28,707 nucleotides of DNA, taken from NCBI GenBank assembly GCA_016293365.1, contig JAEDEK010000009.1, positions 1 to 28,707 on the forward strand, read 5' to 3'. The notes under the pieces are model-generated. The model was not told the DNA's origin. It saw nothing but the letters and a program-made list of their open reading frames with translations, and did no database searches. This document shows, piece by piece, positions 22,097 to 28,707 of the stretch. A program made the translations under genes and the position numbers. This stretch comes from Bulleidia sp. Its GTDB lineage: Bacteria; Bacillota_I; Bacilli_A; Erysipelotrichales; Erysipelotrichaceae. Numbering within the stretch: position 1 is the first letter of the stretch; the number at the start of each line of letters is the position of its first letter.

Positions 22097-24277
22097 TTAT
22101 TCTGTGGAAGTACGGAAGAAATATACGGTATTTACATCCATTTCAGGATTATCACCATCATATTCACCATACATCTGATTCATTTCATCAATGCATGTAC
22201 CAAGCTGTTTCAGCTCATCCAGCTGTGCCTTGGACGATGAAACTTCTGATCCTAATACATCAAGTCCATCTTTCATGAAGGTATCCTGTCCTTCATAAAG
22301 CTGCTTTGCTCCATCGTTAAGTGAAGCAAATGCCTCACCTAATGCATCCAGGCCATCTGCCATGGCAGTAAAGGAATCTTTCTGCTGCGCCAGTGCATCC
22401 GTTCCATTGACAATCTGATCCATACCATCATTCAATGCACTGCCTTTTTCATTCAGTAAGGCTGCTGCTGACTGAATCTGTCCGATCCCGCTCTCTGATT
22501 GTGATACAAGCAGAGACAGGCCTTCTGAAATCTTAACAATACCACCCTGCAGAGCATCCGTTCCAGCAATCAGCTGATCAATTCCATCACACATATCCTT
22601 CTGCATGTCAGTATAAGCAGTCAGATCCATCGTTTCCATCATATGCTTCATCTGCTGTAAAACCTGTAATCCGGTAGAGATATCCTGTTTCAAAGTCGAT
22701 ACCTGCTGTAATGATCCGGTTACTGTTTCTTCCATACCTGCAAGAACATCTGAAACACTGCTGAGACTCTGTGATAAAGCATTGAACTGTTCACCAAGGG
22801 ACTGGGCATTGGCAGAAAGACTCTGAATATTCTGTAAAACTGTCGCCTTTGCTTCTCCTTCCGGCAGTAATGAGGCACTTTGATTCAGAAGATCAATGGA
22901 AGAAGCCAGTGTCGTCATGACAGTCTGTGCAGTCTGAGCCAGAGCCTGTGAATCAACAGCCTGTGGCATTGTCACTCTGATCTGTTCCAGCCTGTCCGCC
23001 ATGCCCTGCAGAATCTGTTCATCTTTACTAACAAGTGCAGACAGAGACTGTAACGCACTCTGAGCAGATCCGATCTGTACAGTCAGTGCCTGCATCTGAT
23101 CAGATGTGGAAACCGTCTGTACCTGCTGTTTCATCTGTGTCAGCCCGTTCCTTACAGCTTTGACCCCTGCAAGCAGATCATTGTTGAGGGCATTATCAAC
23201 TGTTTTTGCCCCCTGTGGGATGGCACTTAAACCTGCAGTACCTGCAGATAAGGCAGATACACCACCTGTGTATTGCCGTAAAGCTGCCTGCAGCCGCTTT
23301 GCTCCATCATCCATCTGCTCTGTACCGGAAGTCAACGCACGGATCTTCGGTGCAGCTGCCAGTAATGGACTGCTTTGATCGATTAATGTCTGTGTTCCTT
23401 CCAATAACTGCTGACTGCCGTCTTTCAGCCGGTATCCCGCATCACTTAACTGTGCAATACCATTTACAAGCTCATCGAGCGGATTATCCATTGTCAGCAG
23501 ATCTTCCAGGGAAATGCTTCCTGCAGATGACATCATGAATGACAGTTTCGGTGCATCACTCACATCACAGCTGATGGTGATCTCATCTGATGGTAAGGAA
23601 ATGTCTGCTTCCCCTGCCACATCCGTCTGATTCAGCATATCTTTCAGTCCAGGTACAGCCATGAATAAGGCAATCTGATTTGAACCATCACTGATGACTT
23701 CACCCTGCGAAACAGTAATATTGCGGATATGATCCCGATCCAGCATCACACCACCAACAAGTGGAATCAGAGGATGTACATCTACAGCATTTCCATTGAT
23801 GTCATATACCTTTGATTGTGTTTGATCAAATGACAGTTTCAGTTCCAGATGTCCATCTTTACCAGGCAGCTGAGACATATCGATTTCTTCATGATCCAAT
23901 GTTGCATGCATTGTTACAGATACCGGCAGCTGGCTGTCTGATGTACCCTGATAATACAGATCATTGTCATTACTGTTCCATACACATACTCCATTTTCAC
24001 ATGCATTACTCTTATCAGTGTGAATGTCATATACATTCTGCAGACCTGTTTTATCATGCAGATTATGGATACCCTGATCTCCATGGAGCCATGTGGAAAC
24101 AGTTGTATTGCGCACATTACCATTCTGATCCAGAACAGTATAGACTGTCTGTTTTTTTGTAATGGTGGAAGGATCCGTTGTTTCCTCCGCCTTTACTTCA
24201 TATGGAATGGAAAGCATTGCCACACCGGCACATAGAATCGATACACCTGTACGATACAGAAACTTAGTTTTTTTCAT
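22097..24277 (-). CDS. Secreted helical-repeat protein partnered with an MMPL transporter
   Basis: This 726-residue protein begins with a signal peptide (KK then a hydrophobic stretch, cleavage likely after VKAEE near residue 31). An N-terminal beta-rich domain (about 40-250) has one Cys pair (ACENGVC). The rest, about 265-690, is helical with many copies of an L-x-x-G-x-x-x-L heptad pattern, as in YhgE/Pip-like and X-X-X-Leu-X-X-Gly heptad proteins; examples are QLSDAGYRLKDGSQQLLEG and SLNDGAKQLYEGQ. There is no C-terminal membrane helix or sorting signal, so it is probably released or held by its partner. Its start overlaps the MMPL transporter gene by 14 bp and has its own GGGGTG site. It may be the extracytoplasmic adaptor of that transporter; cargo is unknown. 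Confidence 0.8.
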   Translation of the reverse strand: MKKTKFLYRTGVSILCAGVAMLSIPYEVKAEETTDPSTITKKQTVYTVLDQNGNVRNTTVSTWLHGDQGIHNLHDKTGLQNVYDIHTDKSNACENGVCVWNSNDNDLYYQGTSDSQLPVSVTMHATLDHEEIDMSQLPGKDGHLELKLSFDQTQSKVYDINGNAVDVHPLIPLVGGVMLDRDHIRNITVSQGEVISDGSNQIALFMAVPGLKDMLNQTDVAGEADISLPSDEITISCDVSDAPKLSFMMSSAGSISLEDLLTMDNPLDELVNGIAQLSDAGYRLKDGSQQLLEGTQTLIDQSSPLLAAAPKIRALTSGTEQMDDGAKRLQAALRQYTGGVSALSAGTAGLSAIPQGAKTVDNALNNDLLAGVKAVRNGLTQMKQQVQTVSTSDQMQALTVQIGSAQSALQSLSALVSKDEQILQGMADRLEQIRVTMPQAVDSQALAQTAQTVMTTLASSIDLLNQSASLLPEGEAKATVLQNIQSLSANAQSLGEQFNALSQSLSSVSDVLAGMEETVTGSLQQVSTLKQDISTGLQVLQQMKHMMETMDLTAYTDMQKDMCDGIDQLIAGTDALQGGIVKISEGLSLLVSQSESGIGQIQSAAALLNEKGSALNDGMDQIVNGTDALAQQKDSFTAMADGLDALGEAFASLNDGAKQLYEGQDTFMKDGLDVLGSEVSSSKAQLDELKQLGTCIDEMNQMYGEYDGDNPEMDVNTVYFFRTSTE

Positions 24278-26348
24278 ACGAATTCACCCCTTCTTTCGGC
24301 CATCCTTTCGTTGTTTTTTCGATTGGTTTATGGAATACGACAAGCATTGCCGGTAATACAGTCAGAATGCATACAACAGAAATCAGAGCTCCACGAGCCA
24401 GCAGTACAACAAGTGAGCGGATCAGATCCATCTTTGCGAAAAACGAAACACCAATACATGCCGCAAAGAAGGAAAGACCGCTGGTCATGATGGAAATACT
24501 GGAACGTTTCCCTGCTGTGCGTACTGCCTGATGTACACTGCTGCCTTTGGATAACTCCTCTTTAAATCTTGTCGTTAATAAAATTGCATAGTCCACTGTA
24601 GCGCCAAGCTGAATCGTTCCGATGACCATACCGGCAATAAACGGCAACGTTGTCCTGGTATAGTATGGAAGTCCCATATTGATCGTAATTGCCAGTTCAA
24701 TACAGGCAACAAGCACAATCGGAATACTTACAGAACGGAATGTGATGGCAATAATCATAAAGATCAATACAACAGAAAGAACATTCACAACTGCAAAGTC
24801 GATATCCGTTGTATGAATCAGATCTCTTGTCATACTTCCTTCTCCACCGATCAGTCCATCTGGATCATACGAATGAATGATCGTATCCATCTGGTCGAGC
24901 TGATCATTGATTTCATCTGTTGCGGAAACATAATCACTGTTGACAATCAGCATTTTCCAACCACCGTTTTCAAAGATTTCCGATACAGCTTCCGGTTTAT
25001 ATGTATCCGGAATACCAGGTCCGGCAAACGTTTCATAGCTGATGATGTTATCGATTCCCGGCAGCTGCTCAATCTCCTTCTGCATCGACTGAATCTGTGA
25101 TGTTGAAAGATCATCGTCCACAAGCACAAAGTGTGTTGTTGTCATTTCAAACTTTTCCTTGAGCTGACTGGTTCCGATGATGCTGGCAAAATCCTGAGGC
25201 ATGCCGGAAATCAGATCATAGTAGACTGATGCATGGGACTGCCCGTATACAAAAGGGATCATGATGACCAGAGATGCAAGAACAATCCTCCCTGCATGTT
25301 CGGATACATATGACGGCAGTTTCCTCAGCTGCCTGATCAGTGTCGGGTGTTTGTATTTTTCAATTGCCCGATCAAAGAACATCAGCAAACTTGGCAGAAT
25401 GAATATGGTAGATAGAACGCCAAGCACAACACCTTTTGCCATGACAATACCGATATCCGCTCCCAGTGTCAGCTGCATGACACATAAAGCTGCAAACCCG
25501 GCAATGGTTGTGATGGAACTGGAAGTGATCGAAGTAAAGGTTGCCTGAATTGCAAGTGCCATTGCCTGCATCGGCTCATGCCTGTTCTTTTCTTCTTCAT
25601 AGCGATGAAGCAGGAAAATGGAATAATCCATTGTCACTGCAAGCTGCAGTACAACCGCAAGCGCTTTTGTGATATAGCTGATGCTTCCCAGAAAGAAATT
25701 CGTACCGAAATTGTATGCAATAGGAAAGATCATTCCAATCATGAATACAATCGGAGCAACCGTACTTTCCAGCCCAAGAAACAGAACAGCCATACATAAA
25801 ATAACCGCAATTCCTGCATAGATCGGTGTATCGTGTTCCGTCTGATCCTTCGTATCTTCCGAAATCGCTGAAATACCTCCAAGGTAGCAGTCTTCATCCG
25901 TATACTTTTTGATTTCAGAGATCGCCTGCATGGTTTTCGGGGAAGAAGTCGGTTCCTCAAAGGTTACAATCATCATCGTATTGTCCCCTTCATACAACAT
26001 TTTCGATATCTCATCCGGAATGGCTTCCTTTGGAATGGAAATATCCAGTACCTCGTCCCTCCACATGCATTTTTCAACACCATCAATCTCACTGATTTCC
26101 TGACGGATCTGCGCTGCCTGTGCATCCGTTTTGTTGTTACAGACAAGGAAATCAACACTGGACAGATTGAAATCTTCGCCAAGTACTTTCTGTGCTTTCA
26201 TGGATTCACAATCCTGCGGCAGATAGGAAAGCAGATCATAGTTGATATCTGTTTTCATATACCCGTATACAGATGGAATCAGAAGCAGCACCGCAACCGT
26301 AAGAATCCGATTTCTGTATCGGACAATCCACTCTGACAGTTTTTTCAT
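24264..26348 (-). CDS. RND/MMPL-family transporter
   Basis: This 694-residue membrane protein has the two-fold RND/MMPL architecture. Each half has one membrane helix, an extracytoplasmic domain of about 150 residues (roughly 35-180 and 385-530), then five helices. The first half includes AVTMDYSIFLLHRYEEE and the second ATVDYAILLTTRFKEE, with the Asp-Tyr pair placed in the membrane as in MmpL proteins, where it forms the proton relay. Family members export lipids, siderophores or toxic compounds using the proton gradient. It has an AAGG ribosome binding site and a TTGACT-N18-TATACT promoter, and is followed by the overlapping secreted repeat protein. The divergent TetR gene probably represses it. 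Substrate unknown. Confidence 0.88.
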   Translation of the reverse strand: MKKLSEWIVRYRNRILTVAVLLLIPSVYGYMKTDINYDLLSYLPQDCESMKAQKVLGEDFNLSSVDFLVCNNKTDAQAAQIRQEISEIDGVEKCMWRDEVLDISIPKEAIPDEISKMLYEGDNTMMIVTFEEPTSSPKTMQAISEIKKYTDEDCYLGGISAISEDTKDQTEHDTPIYAGIAVILCMAVLFLGLESTVAPIVFMIGMIFPIAYNFGTNFFLGSISYITKALAVVLQLAVTMDYSIFLLHRYEEEKNRHEPMQAMALAIQATFTSITSSSITTIAGFAALCVMQLTLGADIGIVMAKGVVLGVLSTIFILPSLLMFFDRAIEKYKHPTLIRQLRKLPSYVSEHAGRIVLASLVIMIPFVYGQSHASVYYDLISGMPQDFASIIGTSQLKEKFEMTTTHFVLVDDDLSTSQIQSMQKEIEQLPGIDNIISYETFAGPGIPDTYKPEAVSEIFENGGWKMLIVNSDYVSATDEINDQLDQMDTIIHSYDPDGLIGGEGSMTRDLIHTTDIDFAVVNVLSVVLIFMIIAITFRSVSIPIVLVACIELAITINMGLPYYTRTTLPFIAGMVIGTIQLGATVDYAILLTTRFKEELSKGSSVHQAVRTAGKRSSISIMTSGLSFFAACIGVSFFAKMDLIRSLVVLLARGALISVVCILTVLPAMLVVFHKPIEKTTKGWPKEGVNSYEKN

Positions 26349-26378
26349 TTCATCACCTTTCTTTCAAGTACGGTGAAC

Positions 26379-26408
26379 AGTATAGGCCTTTTTATGACTA
26401 TCAGTCAA
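26379..26408 (-). promoter_or_regulatory. Promoter of the MMPL operon
   Basis: On the minus strand a TTGACT -35 (26403-26408) and a TATACT -10 (26379-26384) are 18 bp apart. Transcription would start roughly 25 bases upstream of the ATG. Confidence 0.75.
26395..26407. promoter_or_regulatory. Candidate TetR operator
   Basis: TGACTATCAGTCA is a perfect inverted repeat (TGACT/AGTCA, 3-base spacer) overlapping the -35 of the MMPL promoter. A CAGTCA half-site recurs at 26455-26460, and the palindrome TTGTATACAA lies at 26413-26422. All sit in the 155-bp divergent gap. Confidence 0.5.
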
Positions 26409-26489
26409 TTATTTGTATACAAGTTATCTATACACATCGAAACAATTGTACATACAGTCATTTCCATGTTCATTCCGGGATGATTCAGG

Positions 26490-26495
26490 TATAAT
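26490..26495 (+). promoter_or_regulatory. -10 element of the tetR-type gene
   Basis: A perfect TATAAT ends only 8 bp before the ATG at 26504, so transcription would start at or within a base or two of the start codon. The best -35 at 17 bp is a poor TGTTCA (26467-26472). Confidence 0.55.
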
Positions 26496-26503
26496 GAGCA
26501 TGT

Positions 26504-27106
26504 ATGAAAAAGAAAGTACTGGAAAATAAAAAAAAGAAGGAAGAAAACCTTCTGAAAGCTGCATTCGATCTGTTATCCTGCAAGGATATACAGGATGTAT
26601 CCGTAGATGAAATCGTCGGAAAAGCAGGAATTGCCAAAGGAACATTCTACCTGTATTACAAGGACAAATACGCAATTCGAGATGCTTTGATCCAGAAGGA
26701 GTCCGCCTCACTTTTTACCCAGGCATTTGATCAGCTGCATAAAAACGACATCCGCAGTTTTGAAGATTCTGTTGTCTTTGTGATCAATCATGTTCTGATG
26801 CAGCTGGAAAACAATCTTCCGATTCTGCGTTTCATACAGAGAAATCTGTCCTATGGATTACTGCACTCAAGACTGAAAAAAGCAATGGATGAAGATACCT
26901 ATGATATCTTTGATGATTTCAGGCAAAGAGCAGAAGCATCTGGATATCATTACGAAAAACCGGAAGTCATCCTGTACATGGTTGTAGAGCTTGCCGGAAG
27001 CACTTGTTATAACGCCATCCTGAGTGATGATCCTCTTCCGATGGAACAGTACAAACCATATCTGTTCAATGCGATTCGTTCCATATTACGTTCAGGCAGT
27101 CAATGA
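26504..27106 (+). CDS. TetR-family transcriptional regulator
   Basis: This 200-residue protein has a typical TetR N-terminal DNA-binding domain: VSVDEIVGKAGIAKGTFYLY near residues 32-52, ending in the classic GTFYLYYKDK. A variable helical ligand-binding domain follows. The N-terminus is very Lys-rich (MKKKVLENKKKKEE). It diverges from the MMPL-secreted protein operon across a 155-bp gap with an operator-like palindrome, so repression of that exporter and induction by its substrate is the likely circuit. No ribosome binding site precedes the ATG, and the -10 element is so close that the mRNA is probably leaderless. Confidence 0.88.
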   Translation: MKKKVLENKKKKEENLLKAAFDLLSCKDIQDVSVDEIVGKAGIAKGTFYLYYKDKYAIRDALIQKESASLFTQAFDQLHKNDIRSFEDSVVFVINHVLMQLENNLPILRFIQRNLSYGLLHSRLKKAMDEDTYDIFDDFRQRAEASGYHYEKPEVILYMVVELAGSTCYNAILSDDPLPMEQYKPYLFNAIRSILRSGSQ

Positions 27107-27114
27107 CTGCCTTT
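27094..27114 (+). terminator. Terminator of the tetR-type gene
   Basis: AGGCAGT and ACTGCCT form a perfect 7-bp stem with a CAATG loop, overlapping the stop codon and followed by a short TTTCT tract. Confidence 0.65.
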
Positions 27115-27122
27115 CTGTATGT

Positions 27123-27149
27123 AAAAAGATGGATGTTGTCACACCCACC
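27123..27149 (-). terminator. Terminator of the GH1 gene
   Basis: In the minus-strand RNA GGUGGGUGU pairs with ACAUCCAUC over 9 bp (two G-U) around a GACA loop, followed by UUUUU. It lies 10 bp after the GH1 stop and faces the tetR terminator. Confidence 0.85.
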
Positions 27150-27158
27150 TTTCATTCA

Positions 27159-28583
27159 TCAGTTTTCTTCCTTCAGGCATGCACCGTTGGATTCGATTAC
27201 CTTCTTATACCAGAAGAATGAATCCTTACGGCTTCTTGCCAGTGTGCCTGTTCCATCGTCATGCTTATCAACATAGATGAAACCATAACGTTTTCTCATT
27301 TCACCTGTTCCTGCAGATACGAGGTCAATGCATCCCCATGGTGTATAACCCATCAGATCAACATCATCTTCTTCTACAGCTTTGATCATTTCACGAATAT
27401 GTTCTTTCAGGTATACAATACGGTATGGATCATGAATGGAACCGTCTTCTTCCACTGTATCCAGAGCTCCCATACCATTTTCAACAATGAACAGAGGGAC
27501 CTGATATCTGTCATACAGCTTGTTTAATGTATTACGTAATCCAACAGGGTCAATCTGCCATCCCCAGTCAGTCATCTTCAGATATGGATTCTTACCACCA
27601 GCAATGACATTTCCTTCAATCTGTTCTGCATTACCACCTTCAATGGAAGAAAAGTAGTAACTGAAGCCGATATAGTCAACCTTACCGCGTCTTAACAGTT
27701 CTTCATCTCCTTCTTCCATGACTGGAGCTGTTGTATTCAGTCTTCTCCACATTGCAGTACATGTATTGGAGTAATAGCCTCTGACATGCACATCACCATA
27801 GTAATACAGTGCCATCATCTTTTCTCGAACAGCTACCTGATCATCAGGAGAACATGTTGCTGCATATGTTTCCGGAACAAGAAGCATGCATCCGATCTGA
27901 TTATCCGGATCAATTTCATGGCCGATGATAACTGCCTTTGCACTGGCAACAAACATATGATGAGATGCCTGTACAACTGTCTTTCCTTTGTCTTCTCCTT
28001 CTTCAAAGACAATACCAGCCTGATGGTATGGACGAGGGATATTCATTGTGGCATTGATTTCATTGAATGTCATCCAGTACTTTACCTTACCCTTATAGCG
28101 TGTAAATACAGTTCTTGCATAACGTTCAAAGAAGTCTACGAGTTTTCTGTTTCTCCAGGAGCCATATTCCTTTACAAGAGCCAGAGGTGTTTCGTAGTGA
28201 GAAATCGTAACAACAGGTTCAATACCATACTTATGCAGTTCATCAAACACCTGATCGTAGAACTTCAGTCCTTCCTCATTTGGTGTTTCTTCATCACCTC
28301 TTGGATAGATTCTTGTCCACGCAATGGACATTCTGAAGCACTTGAATCCCATTTCTGCAAATAATGCAATATCCTCTTTCCAGTGATGATAGAAGTCTGT
28401 AGCTTCATGGCTTGGATACAGTGCTCCTTCCATGATTTCATCATCAATCTGACGACGGACACCATGTCTGGCACCACGTTCAACATCGGCAATGCTCAAG
28501 CCTTTTCCACCTTCCAGATAACCACCTTCATACTGGTTGGCAGCTGTTGCACCACCCCATAAAAAATCCTTTCTTAATTCCAT
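27159..28583 (-). CDS. GH1 6-phospho-beta-glucosidase
   Basis: This 474-residue enzyme is a complete glycoside hydrolase family 1 protein that would hydrolyse PTS-imported 6-phospho-beta-glucosides such as cellobiose-, arbutin- or salicin-phosphate. The N-terminal signature FLWGGATAANQYEGG is present. The acid/base is Glu175 in TFNEIN and the nucleophile Glu368 in IVENGMG. The phosphate-recognition region SAGTGEMRKRYGFIYVD and the tail RKDSFFWYKKVI are typical of the BglA/AscB-type phospho-enzymes rather than free beta-glucosidases. An AGGAAAGG ribosome binding site precedes the ATG. No PTS component or BglG-type antiterminator is in view; they may lie beyond the right edge. Confidence 0.92.
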   Translation of the reverse strand: MELRKDFLWGGATAANQYEGGYLEGGKGLSIADVERGARHGVRRQIDDEIMEGALYPSHEATDFYHHWKEDIALFAEMGFKCFRMSIAWTRIYPRGDEETPNEEGLKFYDQVFDELHKYGIEPVVTISHYETPLALVKEYGSWRNRKLVDFFERYARTVFTRYKGKVKYWMTFNEINATMNIPRPYHQAGIVFEEGEDKGKTVVQASHHMFVASAKAVIIGHEIDPDNQIGCMLLVPETYAATCSPDDQVAVREKMMALYYYGDVHVRGYYSNTCTAMWRRLNTTAPVMEEGDEELLRRGKVDYIGFSYYFSSIEGGNAEQIEGNVIAGGKNPYLKMTDWGWQIDPVGLRNTLNKLYDRYQVPLFIVENGMGALDTVEEDGSIHDPYRIVYLKEHIREMIKAVEEDDVDLMGYTPWGCIDLVSAGTGEMRKRYGFIYVDKHDDGTGTLARSRKDSFFWYKKVIESNGACLKEEN

Positions 28584-28707
28584 AATCTTTACCTTTCCTG
28601 ATTACCCAAAGTGTATCATGCCAAAGACATGATTTTAGTTCCGTAATGAGGAAACAGGTATTATTCATTGAATCTACCTGGCGAGGAAACCTGCTGATTT
28701 ATCAGCG
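28584..28707 (-). promoter_or_regulatory. Structured leader/upstream region of the GH1 gene
   Basis: This 124-bp stretch to the window edge contains three inverted repeats: ATCATG/CATGAT with a 7-base loop (28615-28633), CAGGTA/TACCTG with a 14-base loop (28655-28680), and GCTGA/TCAGC with a 4-base loop (28694-28706 region). None is followed by a T tract, and I see no clear RAT antiterminator site or promoter. It may be an incomplete regulatory leader, cut by the window end. Confidence 0.3.

Noticed and set aside
28640..28707. BglG/LicT-type RAT antiterminator before the GH1 gene
   Set aside because: The expected RAT sequence pattern and an overlapping T-tracted terminator are absent.
1..28707. 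CRISPR arrays, insertion sequences, integrases, prophage genes, tRNA or rRNA genes
   Set aside because: No regular spaced repeats, transposase or integrase motifs, or recognisable tRNA/rRNA sequences were seen on either strand.

Overview
The window looks like chromosomal DNA of an anaerobic, moderately low-GC Firmicute, probably a gut member of the Erysipelotrichia. The evidence is a glycyl radical enzyme with its radical-SAM activase, RpiR, DeoR and TetR sugar/efflux regulators, purine-rich ribosome binding sites, TTGACA/TATAAT promoters and compact hairpin-plus-T terminators. The class-level guess is inference. There are 21 protein genes, most on the minus strand. I see no rRNA, tRNA, CRISPR array, insertion sequence or phage gene, and no gene-free stretch over 300 bases (the longest is 3881-4132).

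Positions 81-3880 (minus) form a five-gene operon: an RpiR regulator, a Gfo/Idh/MocA oxidoreductase fused to a UPF0303 (HbpS-like) domain, a HAD hydrolase with DFNGT in place of DxDGT, a uracil-DNA-glycosylase-superfamily protein and a MazG-type pyrophosphohydrolase. Next come an alpha/beta hydrolase (4133-4825) with no room for a promoter after the preceding terminator, a DUF349 coiled-coil protein (4870-6228), and a 1119-residue ABC ATPase-permease with about 690 extracytoplasmic residues (6399-9758).

Positions 9856-15682 are the most coherent metabolic locus: a Cof-type HAD phosphatase, a fructose-6-phosphate aldolase (FSA), a glycyl radical enzyme (GRE), its ferredoxin-type activase and a DeoR regulator. 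This is the same set of families as E. coli ybiV-ybiW-ybiY-fsaA. From memory, YbiW has been reported to open 1,5-anhydroglucitol-6-phosphate to 1-deoxyfructose-6-phosphate, which FSA cleaves, so this may be an 'anhydroglycolysis' locus under local DeoR control. The 13836-14015 divergent promoter carries a perfect 17-bp palindrome and a repeated 12-bp element.

Positions 15729-18909 hold DAHP synthase and a glycogen branching enzyme with a histone-like Lys/Ala tail. Positions 19081-20134 hold an uncharacterised 61-residue protein directly coupled to a TtcA-like PP-loop enzyme. Positions 20192-21972 are a tight operon of a second Cof-type HAD and two unrecognised small proteins. Positions 22097-27106 are an efflux-type module: an RND/MMPL transporter, an overlapping secreted helical-repeat protein and a divergent TetR gene that appears to be leaderless. 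The window ends with a GH1 6-phospho-beta-glucosidase (27159-28583) and part of its leader.

Several genes start downstream of the longest possible open frame. I chose starts by ribosome binding sites and family N-termini and say so in each entry.
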